Part shown: in pieces, positions 35,172 to 42,622 of the stretch | Numbering within the stretch: position 1 is the stretch's first letter | How the letters are laid out: the number at the start of each line of letters is the position of its first letter | The notes under the pieces: model-generated | What the model was told of the DNA's origin: nothing | The model's input: the letters and a program-made list of their open reading frames with translations, nothing else | The model's database searches: none | Source: Spirosoma endbachense | GTDB taxonomy: Bacteria; Bacteroidota; Bacteroidia; Cytophagales; Spirosomataceae | Length of the DNA stretch: 64,000 nucleotides | Direction of reading: 5' to 3' | Assembly (NCBI RefSeq): GCF_010233585.1 | Contig: NZ_CP045997.1 | Location: 1,227,244-1,291,243, forward strand | Made by a program: the position numbers and the translations under genes

Positions 35172-35415
35172 ATGAATCGTATTCCAGGTTGGCTGCCATT
35201 GAGTCTTTTCGTTGTTAGCCTTGCCAATGGGCAAACTGCTGAACCAGTTTATAAGTACGATAAAGCCAAAGTTGGTACGAATGTGCGATCACATTTCCTG
35301 CCATTAATCAACCCGTTGGTCAAAGGTTCGTTATCATGTCCGAACCGGCAAACATGACGTAACGAACTACGATTGGGAACAATACTTGCGGTTTGCGGAT
35401 GAATTAGTCCGGTAG
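35172..35415 (+). pseudogene. frameshifted remnant of a small exported protein
   Basis: The first frame starts at 35172 with a signal-like leader (PLSLFVVSLANGQ) and runs to TGA at 35355-35357. A second frame, open from 35308 to TAG at 35413-35415, encodes [20 protein letters not shown] and ends ADELVR, which has clear coding character. Joining them needs one frameshift between 35308 and 35354. Together they would give about 80 residues. I infer a decayed gene, or a sequencing indel. Parent family not recognised. Confidence 0.55.
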
Positions 35416-35435
35416 TCCTGCCTACCTTTGTGACT

Positions 35436-35987
35436 ATGACTCCAGATAATGACCCTCGGCCCTGGTCGGTCGAAAGCTCCGAATACCTCCATCAATTGCC
35501 GTGGTTTACGGTTCGCAAAGATGCCATCCGAATGCAGAATGGTGGCACTATTCCCAATTACTTCGTCCTGGAGTACCCCGACTGGATCAATGTTGTGGCT
35601 ATAACGACCGAAGGACAGGTTGTGCTGATCCGCCAATATCGGCATGGTATTGCCGGTGTTCACTACGAACTATGCGCGGGTGTTGTCGACCCCGGCGAAG
35701 AGCCACTCGTGGCGGCTCAGCGTGAACTTCTGGAAGAAACTGGGTTTGGGGGTGGCCAGTGGACACCACTGATGACACTCTCGGCGAATCCGGGAACGCA
35801 TGCAAACCTGACGCATTCATTTTTGGCGATCGGGGTAGAACCCAAACAGGCGCAGCACCTCGAATCGACCGAAGAAATAACCGTTCATATTGTATCGCCC
35901 GAACGGGCATGGGACATCATCAATAAGGGCGAGATGATGCAGGCATTGCATCTGGCTCCATTGCTGAAATACCTCGCTGAACGATGA
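35436..35987 (+). CDS. Nudix hydrolase (ADP-ribose pyrophosphatase type)
   Basis: About 183 residues. The Nudix box GVVDPGEEPLVAAQREL then LEETGF is complete (Gx5Ex7REUxEExGU). The upstream LIRQYRHGI segment is typical of ADP-sugar pyrophosphatases. It would cleave nucleoside diphosphates linked to sugars using Mg2+. A TAnnTTTG box (TACCTTTG, 35423-35430) ends only 6 nt before the ATG, so the mRNA may be nearly leaderless if that box is used. A GTG at 35430 is an alternative start. Confidence 0.88.
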   Translation: MTPDNDPRPWSVESSEYLHQLPWFTVRKDAIRMQNGGTIPNYFVLEYPDWINVVAITTEGQVVLIRQYRHGIAGVHYELCAGVVDPGEEPLVAAQRELLEETGFGGGQWTPLMTLSANPGTHANLTHSFLAIGVEPKQAQHLESTEEITVHIVSPERAWDIINKGEMMQALHLAPLLKYLAER

Positions 35988-36025
35988 TTATTCTGTTTTG
36001 CTGAACAGCAGGATTTATTTCCCGG

Positions 36026-36033
36026 TATCTTTG
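36026..36033 (+). promoter_or_regulatory. -7 promoter box for the aminotransferase gene
   Basis: TATCTTTG matches TAnnTTTG and lies 42 nt before the ATG at 36075. A TTG ending at 36000 is 25 nt upstream, slightly farther than usual. Confidence 0.5.
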
Positions 36034-36074
36034 CGGTTTGTTATCGTAATGAAGGCTGATTTACACAAAAATCA

Positions 36075-37268
36075 ATGAGATCGGCCAAACCAGAAGAAGC
36101 ACAGTTTGGAATGATAATCCCTCTTGCCCACCGCGCTGATCAAACGCAGGAATACTATTTTTCGGTGAAATTGGCCGAAGTCCGTCGCCTTCAGGCGGCT
36201 GGACATGATGTTATTAACCTTGGTATCGGCAATCCTGACCTGATGCCGTCTGCCAACACGCTGGATGCGCTCATCAAGTCGGCGCAACAGCCAGCATCGC
36301 ATGGGTATCAACCCTATAAAGGTACGCCAGGCTTGCGGCAGGCCATCACTCAGTTTTATGCCCATACCTACGGAGTTACGCTTGATGCCGATACCGAAAT
36401 TCTACCATTAATTGGCTCAAAGGAAGGTATTACCCATATTTCGCTGACGTTCCTGAATGACGGCGATGGCGTTCTCGTTCCTGAACTGGGTTATCCGGCT
36501 TACCGGGCTGTGAGCCGTATGATTGGCGCTGATGTTCGCGAATATCCTTTGTTGGAATATGGTGGGTGGCAACCCGATTGGGAGGCTATGGCCGATTTGC
36601 TGACCGATACGACCAAACTTATCTGGCTCAATTATCCGCATATGCCGACCGGTGCACCCGCAACACGTGCTTTATTTGAGCGGGCCGTACGGTTTGCCCA
36701 CGACCATCGGATATTGTTGTGTCACGATAACCCTTATAGCCTGATTCTGAATAAGAAACCACCTATTAGTCTGCTATCCGTTGACGGAGCGAAAGAGGTA
36801 GCTATCGAGTTGAATTCGTTGAGTAAGTCGCACAACATGGCGGGCTGGCGTATCGGCTGGATGGCTGCGGCCAAAGCCTATGTAGATGCCGTATTGACCA
36901 TCAAAAGTAATGTCGACTCGGGACAGTTCAAGCCTTTGATGGATGCTGCTGCCGAAGCCCTAACCAACTCCGACGACTGGCACCGTGAGCGTAATGCCGT
37001 GTATCAGGGGCGGTTAGATGCCGTTCACGCTTTTCTGGATGCGCTCAACTGTACGTATACGACGGATCAGGAAGGGCTGTTTATCTGGGCAAAACTCCCC
37101 GATGCAATAGAATCGGCCGAAAAACTGGTGGATGACTTACTCCTGAATAAACACGTTTTCATTGCGCCGGGCTTCATTTTTGGGCCCAAAGGTGATCGCT
37201 ACATACGAGTGTCGTTGTGTATGCCTAAAGAACGGATTGAAACCGCGATTCAACGGATTTTAGGATAA
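36075..37268 (+). CDS. class I/II PLP-dependent aminotransferase
   Basis: A 397-residue fold-type I aminotransferase with YYFSVKLAEV and INLGIGNPD near the start, NYPHMPTG (substrate-binding Asn186), Asp218 in CHDNPY, and Schiff-base Lys251 in NSLSKSHNMAGWRIGW. It resembles the LL-diaminopimelate / aromatic aminotransferase branch. With prephenate dehydrogenase two genes downstream, a role in tyrosine/phenylalanine synthesis is the best guess. A second in-frame ATG at 36111 (MIIPLAHRADQTQEYY) may be the true start because family members begin near there. Confidence 0.88.
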   Translation: MRSAKPEEAQFGMIIPLAHRADQTQEYYFSVKLAEVRRLQAAGHDVINLGIGNPDLMPSANTLDALIKSAQQPASHGYQPYKGTPGLRQAITQFYAHTYGVTLDADTEILPLIGSKEGITHISLTFLNDGDGVLVPELGYPAYRAVSRMIGADVREYPLLEYGGWQPDWEAMADLLTDTTKLIWLNYPHMPTGAPATRALFERAVRFAHDHRILLCHDNPYSLILNKKPPISLLSVDGAKEVAIELNSLSKSHNMAGWRIGWMAAAKAYVDAVLTIKSNVDSGQFKPLMDAAAEALTNSDDWHRERNAVYQGRLDAVHAFLDALNCTYTTDQEGLFIWAKLPDAIESAEKLVDDLLLNKHVFIAPGFIFGPKGDRYIRVSLCMPKERIETAIQRILG

Positions 37269-37380
37269 AACAGATTTTGTTGCTGAAATGTGTACTTTTG
37301 TTTACTTAATTTAGCTGGATTTAATTGTCTGAATTCGGATAAGAAAGTAACTATGGTAACTGATGCAATAAGATTATTAA

Positions 37381-37827
37381 TTGGGCGAGTTGATACGTTG
37401 TATTATCGGCTGTTCGATGGAAGTGCATCGTGTTTTAGGGAATGATGTTCAGGAAGTAATTTATCAACGGGCATTGGCTCATGAGCTTGACCTATTCAGC
37501 ATAAGCTTTGCTCGTGAAGTCGAAATGTCAATTTTTTATAAAGGATTATTGATGGGTACACGCCGGGACGATTTCCTTGTCGAAGATAAAGTGCTCGTTG
37601 AACTAGAAGCGATCATTAAACTGGAAGACGTACATCTGGCACAAGCAATTAATTATTTAGAGGCTTACAATCTGGAGATTGGCTTATTGATAAACTTTGG
37701 GTCCATTAGTTTAACGTTTAAACGTGTGCTCAATCCGCACTTTCGGCGGTTCCATGCCAAATCTGAAAATAAGATGGATAACAAAATCCGTTTTATCCAT
37801 AAATCTGTTAAATCCCGGTTCAGATGA
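37381..37827 (+). CDS. GxxExxY protein
   Basis: About 148 residues with IIGCSMEVHRVLG, then DVQEVIYQRAL matching the GxxExxY signature, and the VELEAIIKLEDVHLAQAINYL region with the YL-EIGLLINFG end typical of this family. Its function is unknown; the fold has been linked to nuclease-like domains. The start is unclear: the frame is closed by TAA at 37378, directly followed by TTG at 37381. An ATG at 37353 lies in another frame, so either TTG is used or a base change broke the N-terminus. Its stop overlaps the next ATG by 4 nt. Confidence 0.75.
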   Translation: MGELIRCIIGCSMEVHRVLGNDVQEVIYQRALAHELDLFSISFAREVEMSIFYKGLLMGTRRDDFLVEDKVLVELEAIIKLEDVHLAQAINYLEAYNLEIGLLINFGSISLTFKRVLNPHFRRFHAKSENKMDNKIRFIHKSVKSRFR

Positions 37828-38681
37828 CCGTTTCTATCGTTGGAATAGGCTTATTAGGCGGATCGTTCGCCCTGGCCATACGCGAAAAATACCCCAAAAT
37901 ACGCTTCGTCGGTGTCGATACATCAACGGTCAATGGCCAGTTGGCACTGGCCAAAGGCATTGTCGATGAAGTTCTTCCATTGGATGAAGCTGTAGCACAA
38001 AGCACGTTGGTCGTGATGGCAACACCCGTTAATATTATTATCGATCTGTTGCCTAAGGTTCTGGATTTATTGCCACCCGGCGCAACTGTTGTTGATCTAG
38101 GATCGACAAAAGAGCTGATTTGCGGTATTGCTGATGCACATTCAAAACGGGCGCAGTTTGTGGCTGCTCACCCGATGGCTGGGACCGAAAATTCTGGCCC
38201 CAGCGCTGCCTTTAAGGAACTGCTACCTGGCAAAAATCTGATCATCTGCGACCGCGAGAAAAGCAATCCCGATAGCCTGACGCTGACCGAAAGCCTATTC
38301 CGGGATGCCGGTATGAAATTGTTCTACATGACTCCACAAGAGCATGATCTTCATCTGGCCTATGTCTCGCACCTGAGTCATATCAGCGCCTTCGCACTTG
38401 GCCTGACGGTATTGGAAAAGGAAAAAGATGAACAGGCCATCTTCGATATGGCGAGCACCGGCTTTAGCTCGACCGTACGGCTAGCCAAGAGCTCTCCGCA
38501 GATGTGGGCACCTATTTTTGACCAGAATCGGATCAATGTTTCCGATGCGCTGTCGGCTTATATCGAGTTCCTGCAACAGTTTAAGCAGGTTATCGACGAT
38601 CAGGATGTAAAAACCTCCCTTGATTTCATGCAGCGGGCCAATGTCATTCGACGGGTGCTGGATGGGATCGAGAAGCGTTGA
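37824..38681 (+). CDS. tyrA: prephenate dehydrogenase
   Basis: A 285-residue NAD-dependent enzyme: nucleotide-binding GIGLLGGSFA at residues 7-16, then AAHPMAGTENSG (substrate site) and YVSHLSHISAFAL, both typical of TyrA. It turns prephenate into 4-hydroxyphenylpyruvate for tyrosine. It overlaps the GxxExxY gene by 4 nt (ATGA). There is no fused chorismate mutase or ACT domain. Its last 38 nt overlap the end of the convergent FAD monooxygenase gene. Confidence 0.9.
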   Translation: MTVSIVGIGLLGGSFALAIREKYPKIRFVGVDTSTVNGQLALAKGIVDEVLPLDEAVAQSTLVVMATPVNIIIDLLPKVLDLLPPGATVVDLGSTKELICGIADAHSKRAQFVAAHPMAGTENSGPSAAFKELLPGKNLIICDREKSNPDSLTLTESLFRDAGMKLFYMTPQEHDLHLAYVSHLSHISAFALGLTVLEKEKDEQAIFDMASTGFSSTVRLAKSSPQMWAPIFDQNRINVSDALSAYIEFLQQFKQVIDDQDVKTSLDFMQRANVIRRVLDGIEKR

Positions 38682-39846
38682 TTGCCAGTTTTCGGGCATA
38701 GTCCATATTATAAATCCCGTCAAATTGCTGTTTGCTGGCCGATTTTGGCATGGCCCGCATGGCTGTGAAGGCAAGCGGCTTGAGCCATCCGGGTAAATTG
38801 ACAACCTGCCCAATCTGGCGTGAAAGTTTTACAATACGGTCGGCTTTTTCCTTACGGATTGATTCATACTGGCGGAAAGCCTCAGCCTTAGTCGTTGTAA
38901 GCGCCAGACAGGCGCTTACAACAAAAGCGTCTTCAATTGCCTGACAGGCTCCCTGGCCAACGTTAGGCGTGGTGGCGTGGGCAGCATCACCCAGTAAGGT
39001 GCATCGACCGCGCGACCAGGTTCGTAAGGTCGGTAAGTCATAGAGATCGGCGCGGTGAATTCGCCCTTCTTCGGCGGCTTCGAGTATCTGTGAAACATTC
39101 GGCGGAAAGTGCTGACCTAAAGACTGTAGGTAGGGCATAATGTTGCCTGGTACATCATGCCCATTGGCCGGCGTCGCCACGGTGATGTAAGCATAAAGCT
39201 GGTTGAGTCCACATGGTACCAGGCCAACGCGCAGACCGGCTGAACGGCCCCAATATTCAATAGATGTTGATTGCCCGTCAACGGGTATAGGATAGTTGAT
39301 GATGGTGCGCCAGCAGGATTGTCCCGAATAATGCAGGGGCAGCTCACCGAATAGCTGGGTACGAACGGCTGATCGGATGCCATCCGTCCCAATCAAAAAC
39401 GAGCCATCTGCTGTAGAACCATCCGTAAATCGGGCGTGCACCTGTCGGCCATCGTCATGGAGGTCGGCTAGTTGCTTGCCTGTATGAATCTGATCCGGAT
39501 TTAGAGAATCCAGCAATAACCGTTGAAGTTTCCCCCGGTTTACAACAAGCGTTCCATAGCCGTATTGCTTTGTCAGTGCCTGGACGTCTAATTTCTGTAC
39601 TATTCGGCCATTAGGGTCGGTAATCAACCCTTTTGTAAGCGGCCAGCTAATCGTAGTAAGCGCTTCCAAAAGCCCTAATTGATCGAATACAAAAAGTGCA
39701 TTAGACGATAAAACCAACCCTGCCCCTACTTCCTGTAGAAGGATTGCCTTTTCATAGATAGTTGACCGAATGCCCTGCTGGTTCAGGGCTAGGGCCGTGA
39801 CCAGCCCTCCAATACCTCCTCCGATGATTATTCCTGTTTGTTCCAT
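38644..39846 (-). CDS. FAD-dependent aromatic-type monooxygenase
   Basis: A 400-residue flavoprotein of the PHBH/UbiH group: N-terminal dinucleotide-binding IIGGGIGGLVTALAL, a middle DG motif LIGTDGIRSAVR, and LLGDAAHATTPNVGQGAC near residue 285. It uses NAD(P)H and O2 to hydroxylate a small, often aromatic, substrate; the TetX-like group also lies here, so a drug-modifying role is possible. It is divergent from a TetR regulator, and two matching operators lie between them. Within the gene, 38894-38922 forms a perfect 12-bp hairpin. Confidence 0.88.
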   Translation of the reverse strand: MEQTGIIIGGGIGGLVTALALNQQGIRSTIYEKAILLQEVGAGLVLSSNALFVFDQLGLLEALTTISWPLTKGLITDPNGRIVQKLDVQALTKQYGYGTLVVNRGKLQRLLLDSLNPDQIHTGKQLADLHDDGRQVHARFTDGSTADGSFLIGTDGIRSAVRTQLFGELPLHYSGQSCWRTIINYPIPVDGQSTSIEYWGRSAGLRVGLVPCGLNQLYAYITVATPANGHDVPGNIMPYLQSLGQHFPPNVSQILEAAEEGRIHRADLYDLPTLRTWSRGRCTLLGDAAHATTPNVGQGACQAIEDAFVVSACLALTTTKAEAFRQYESIRKEKADRIVKLSRQIGQVVNLPGWLKPLAFTAMRAMPKSASKQQFDGIYNMDYARKLAINASRSHPAPVE

Positions 39847-39862
39847 TGTTATTTGTTATATT

Positions 39863-39908
39863 TAGGACAAATGTACTAATGGAATTTATATTTAGAACAA
39901 ACGTTCTA
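39863..39908. promoter_or_regulatory. two TetR-type operators between divergent genes
   Basis: TAGGACAAATGTACTA (39863-39878) and TAGAACAAACGTTCTA (39893-39908) share the form TAGrAC-AAAy-GTwCTA; the second is a perfect inverted repeat. Their centres are 30 bp apart. They lie between the monooxygenase start (39846) and the TetR start (39916), the place expected for autoregulated TetR control. Confidence 0.72.
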
Positions 39909-39915
39909 TTTATCG

Positions 39916-40539
39916 GTGGACACAAAAGCTAAAATTTTACAGGCGGCTCTAAAATTATTTAATGAGCAGGGGGTAGATGTTATTACGGTTCGGCATATTG
40001 CCAAAGAGGTAGGCATCAGCCACGGGAATTTGTGTTATCATTTCCCGAATACCGACATCATAATCAGCCACCTTTATGATCAATTAGTCGATCAGCTAAG
40101 CGTCCGGATCGGGGCTGTTTATGCGACTACTGATCAGGAAATGGAAATTCTCATCGCATCGGCTAAAGCAAGCATGGCAATCCTGCATGACTATCGTTTT
40201 TTGATGCTGGATTTCGCTGGTATTATGCGTCGAATACCGGAACTACGCGAGAAACACCGGGCTTTGGTGGTAAAACGCAAGGTCGTGTTCCGGCAAATCC
40301 TGATTCAGCTGAGAGCGTCGGGCAGAATGCGGGCAGAACTATATCCGGGTCACGATGACGATTTGCTGGATCAGTTGTTCATTGTCGGCGATTTCTGGCT
40401 ATCCAGTGCTACTATTTTTCAGGATGGGCCTATTGAGGAGAAGCTTAGTCACTATCAGCGCATCTTTCTGGCGCTCCTGATTCCATTGTTGACCGAAAAA
40501 GGAATGGCTGAGTGGCGGTCGATTGAGCCAATGCCCTAA
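39916..40539 (+). CDS. TetR/AcrR-family transcriptional regulator
   Basis: A 207-residue regulator with an N-terminal helix-turn-helix (VRHIAKEVGISHGNLCYHF, about 25-44) and an all-helical ligand domain. The start is GTG at 39916; no in-frame ATG is near. It probably represses itself and the divergent monooxygenase through the operators at 39863-39908 until a ligand binds. The C-terminal half resembles TetR_C domains that do not reveal the ligand. Confidence 0.88.
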   Translation: MDTKAKILQAALKLFNEQGVDVITVRHIAKEVGISHGNLCYHFPNTDIIISHLYDQLVDQLSVRIGAVYATTDQEMEILIASAKASMAILHDYRFLMLDFAGIMRRIPELREKHRALVVKRKVVFRQILIQLRASGRMRAELYPGHDDDLLDQLFIVGDFWLSSATIFQDGPIEEKLSHYQRIFLALLIPLLTEKGMAEWRSIEPMP

Positions 40540-40684
40540 AATTTCAACGCTTTGCGTAAGCACATGCCTCAAAAATGGAAAACTTCGTGACTGCGTTTAT
40601 ACAAAAAGTGTTTCTGTTGGTTTATGAGTAGGATACAGGACACGATCTGTCATCCTGTTTTGAAACAAACAACCAGAAGCACGT

Positions 40685-41545
40685 ATGCAAGTTACAGAAA
40701 CGCCAGCCTCACAGGCTGGTACGATTACCATTGGTGATTTAACCGTCAATCGAATGGCCTATGGAGCTATGCGCCTAACCGGCGATGGTATCTGGGGCCC
40801 CCCTAAAGACCATGACGAGTGTATTCGTGTGTTAAAACGTACCCTCGATCTTGGTATCAACTTCATCGATACTGCCGATAGTTATGGTCCTCATGTTGCA
40901 GAAGAGTTAATCGCAGAAGCACTTTATCCTTATCCGGAAGGGTTGGTCATTGCCACCAAAGGCGGATTACTGCGGACTGGTCCGAATCAATGGCCGGTGG
41001 ATGGGAGCCGGAAACACCTGGAAGAAGCGTTGAATGGCAGCCTCAAGCGCCTGAAACTTGATCAGATTGATCTCTACCAACTCCACCGCTTCGATAGCAA
41101 AGTGCCATCAGAAGAATTCCTGGGCTTTTTGCAGGAAGCTCAGCAGCAGGGAAAAATCAAACACATTGGTTTATCGGAGGTGAGTATCAAACAAATCGAA
41201 GAAGCAAAGCAGTATTTTGAGGTCGTTTCTGTGCAGAATATGTATAATTTTGGTGAGCAGCGATGGAATAATGTGCTGAGTTATTGTGAGCAGAACAATA
41301 TTGCTTTCATTCCGTGGTTCCCGCTCAATGCGGGTAATATATCGGCTCAAAAAGCGATCAAAAAAGTGGCCGAACGACACAATGCCTCTGAGTATCAGAT
41401 TGCACTCGCCTGGCTACTGGCTGCTTCACCTGTTATGTTGCCCATTGCGGGTACGTCTTCGGTGAAACATCTGGAAGAAAATGTACAGGCTGCAACGATC
41501 AGGTTAACTGACGAAGATTTGCAGGATATGCCGTTACCGAAATAA
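40685..41545 (+). CDS. aldo/keto reductase
   Basis: A 286-residue TIM-barrel oxidoreductase with the catalytic set Asp62, Tyr67 (FIDTADSYG), Lys92 (ATKGG) and His134 (YQLHRFD). It reduces aldehydes or ketones with NADPH. Late residues PIAGTSSVKHLEEN bind the cofactor phosphate. It lies 145 nt after the TetR gene on the same strand; joint control with the monooxygenase is possible but no shared operator is seen before it. Confidence 0.9.
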   Translation: MQVTETPASQAGTITIGDLTVNRMAYGAMRLTGDGIWGPPKDHDECIRVLKRTLDLGINFIDTADSYGPHVAEELIAEALYPYPEGLVIATKGGLLRTGPNQWPVDGSRKHLEEALNGSLKRLKLDQIDLYQLHRFDSKVPSEEFLGFLQEAQQQGKIKHIGLSEVSIKQIEEAKQYFEVVSVQNMYNFGEQRWNNVLSYCEQNNIAFIPWFPLNAGNISAQKAIKKVAERHNASEYQIALAWLLAASPVMLPIAGTSSVKHLEENVQAATIRLTDEDLQDMPLPK

Positions 41546-41615
41546 GCTTTGAAATTGGTTTTACTGAGCATTCATAAACCGTAAATCGAATACTGAATCC
41601 GTAAATAAAACGATC

Positions 41616-41963
41616 ATGGCACTACAAACGAACCAGGACACGGGGCAGCTGCTGGCAACAACTTTGCAACGGTTGCAACAGGGAGCAGAACATATTAGCC
41701 CGGTCGACGAGTTGATTAGTGAGTGGAGTAACGCCCTTGGCGAAGGAAATCAGACGTTGGAAAATGTTGCCGATGAACTGTTTTCTCTAAAACGGGCCCT
41801 GACGGAAGGAAAGGCCCCTAAAATTGCTGGATCGCTGCATACACTTAGTAAACTGACCAGGCGAGCAGCTAATGAGTCGTCGGATATTGGTTTAGTAGGT
41901 CAGCTTCTCCAACTCGCCGAAGTTCTCGACGACCTGTCGGCCAGAGTCGCTCAGTCGCGTTAG
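41616..41963 (+). CDS. small helical protein of unknown function
   Basis: A 115-residue soluble, largely alpha-helical protein with no signal peptide, membrane span or cysteine. Amphipathic helices at about 10-25, 50-65, 70-85 and 95-112 suggest a small helical bundle. I do not recognise a family. It is followed by a strong bidirectional terminator and lies convergent with a DUF2383-type gene, another stress-type helical protein. Confidence 0.65.
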   Translation: MALQTNQDTGQLLATTLQRLQQGAEHISPVDELISEWSNALGEGNQTLENVADELFSLKRALTEGKAPKIAGSLHTLSKLTRRAANESSDIGLVGQLLQLAEVLDDLSARVAQSR

Positions 41964-41977
41964 TACGGTTCATGTTC

Positions 41978-42027
41978 GTAAAACGAAAAAGGGGAATGCT
42001 CTGTAGCATTCCCCTTTTTCGTTTTAC
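41978..42027. terminator. 23-bp perfect bidirectional terminator
   Basis: Arms 41978-42000 and 42005-42027 pair perfectly around CTGT. The stem has A-run and T-run outer parts around GGGGAATGCT, so it ends in T5 on either strand, between convergent genes. Confidence 0.85.
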
Positions 42028-42040
42028 GGCTCAATTAAAC

Positions 42041-42496
42041 TTAAGCTGTCTCGTGCAGGCCCTTAATTTTATCATAAGCGCCCTTTAGCTCGCTCAACTG
42101 CTTCTGCAGATCTTCTTTAATATACGCTGGAATATGATCTTTCGCAATGGCATCCTCATAGGCTTCTACGGCTGCGTTTTCACCGAATTCTACAGAACTC
42201 AGGATCGCTGACCGTTCTTTTCCGGTTACCGCCGATTTAATGTCAATCCAGGCGCGGTGTAGTTTGCTGGTTAGGTCGGTTGAATCAATATCAGCCACGC
42301 CCGAACCATCAATCCGGACAATATGGTCGGCTAACTGGCTACGGAACTGCTCACTCTGGATAACCATGTGACGAAACAGCTCATTTAACTGAGCATCTTC
42401 ATTGTCTTTAATGGCGTCTTCGTAGCCGTGAATGCGGTCGTTGTTGATTTTAACCAGATCGTTGAGGTCATCAACAATTTCTTTGTTCGTGATCAT
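42041..42496 (-). CDS. PA2169-family four-helix-bundle protein (DUF2383)
   Basis: A 151-residue helical protein starting NKEIVDDLNDLVKINNDRIHGY, the DUF2383/PA2169 signature, with conserved acidic residues in NAAVEAYEDAI. The fold is ferritin-like but without a full set of metal ligands visible. Homologues are stress-induced; the exact role is unknown. No signal peptide. Single gene, ahead of the terminator at 41978. Confidence 0.85.
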   Translation of the reverse strand: MITNKEIVDDLNDLVKINNDRIHGYEDAIKDNEDAQLNELFRHMVIQSEQFRSQLADHIVRIDGSGVADIDSTDLTSKLHRAWIDIKSAVTGKERSAILSSVEFGENAAVEAYEDAIAKDHIPAYIKEDLQKQLSELKGAYDKIKGLHETA

Positions 42497-42572
42497 AACA
42501 AATGAGTTCGATAGTTAATGGATTACCAATTAATAACCCCGACTTGGGTTAATTGTTCATCAATAAACTTCT

Positions 42573-42605
42573 AAACCGATAAGGTTTTAAAAACCTTATC
42601 GGTTT
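42573..42605. terminator. 15-bp hairpin, copy 2 of a repeated hairpin type
   Basis: AAACCGATAAGGTTT (42573-42587) and AAACCTTATCGGTTT (42591-42605) pair perfectly around a 3-nt loop. It differs from the copy at 16220 by one compensated base pair (T:A to G:C). It follows the murA stop by 17 nt. Confidence 0.75.
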
Positions 42606-42622
42606 GAACCGATTTAGACTAA

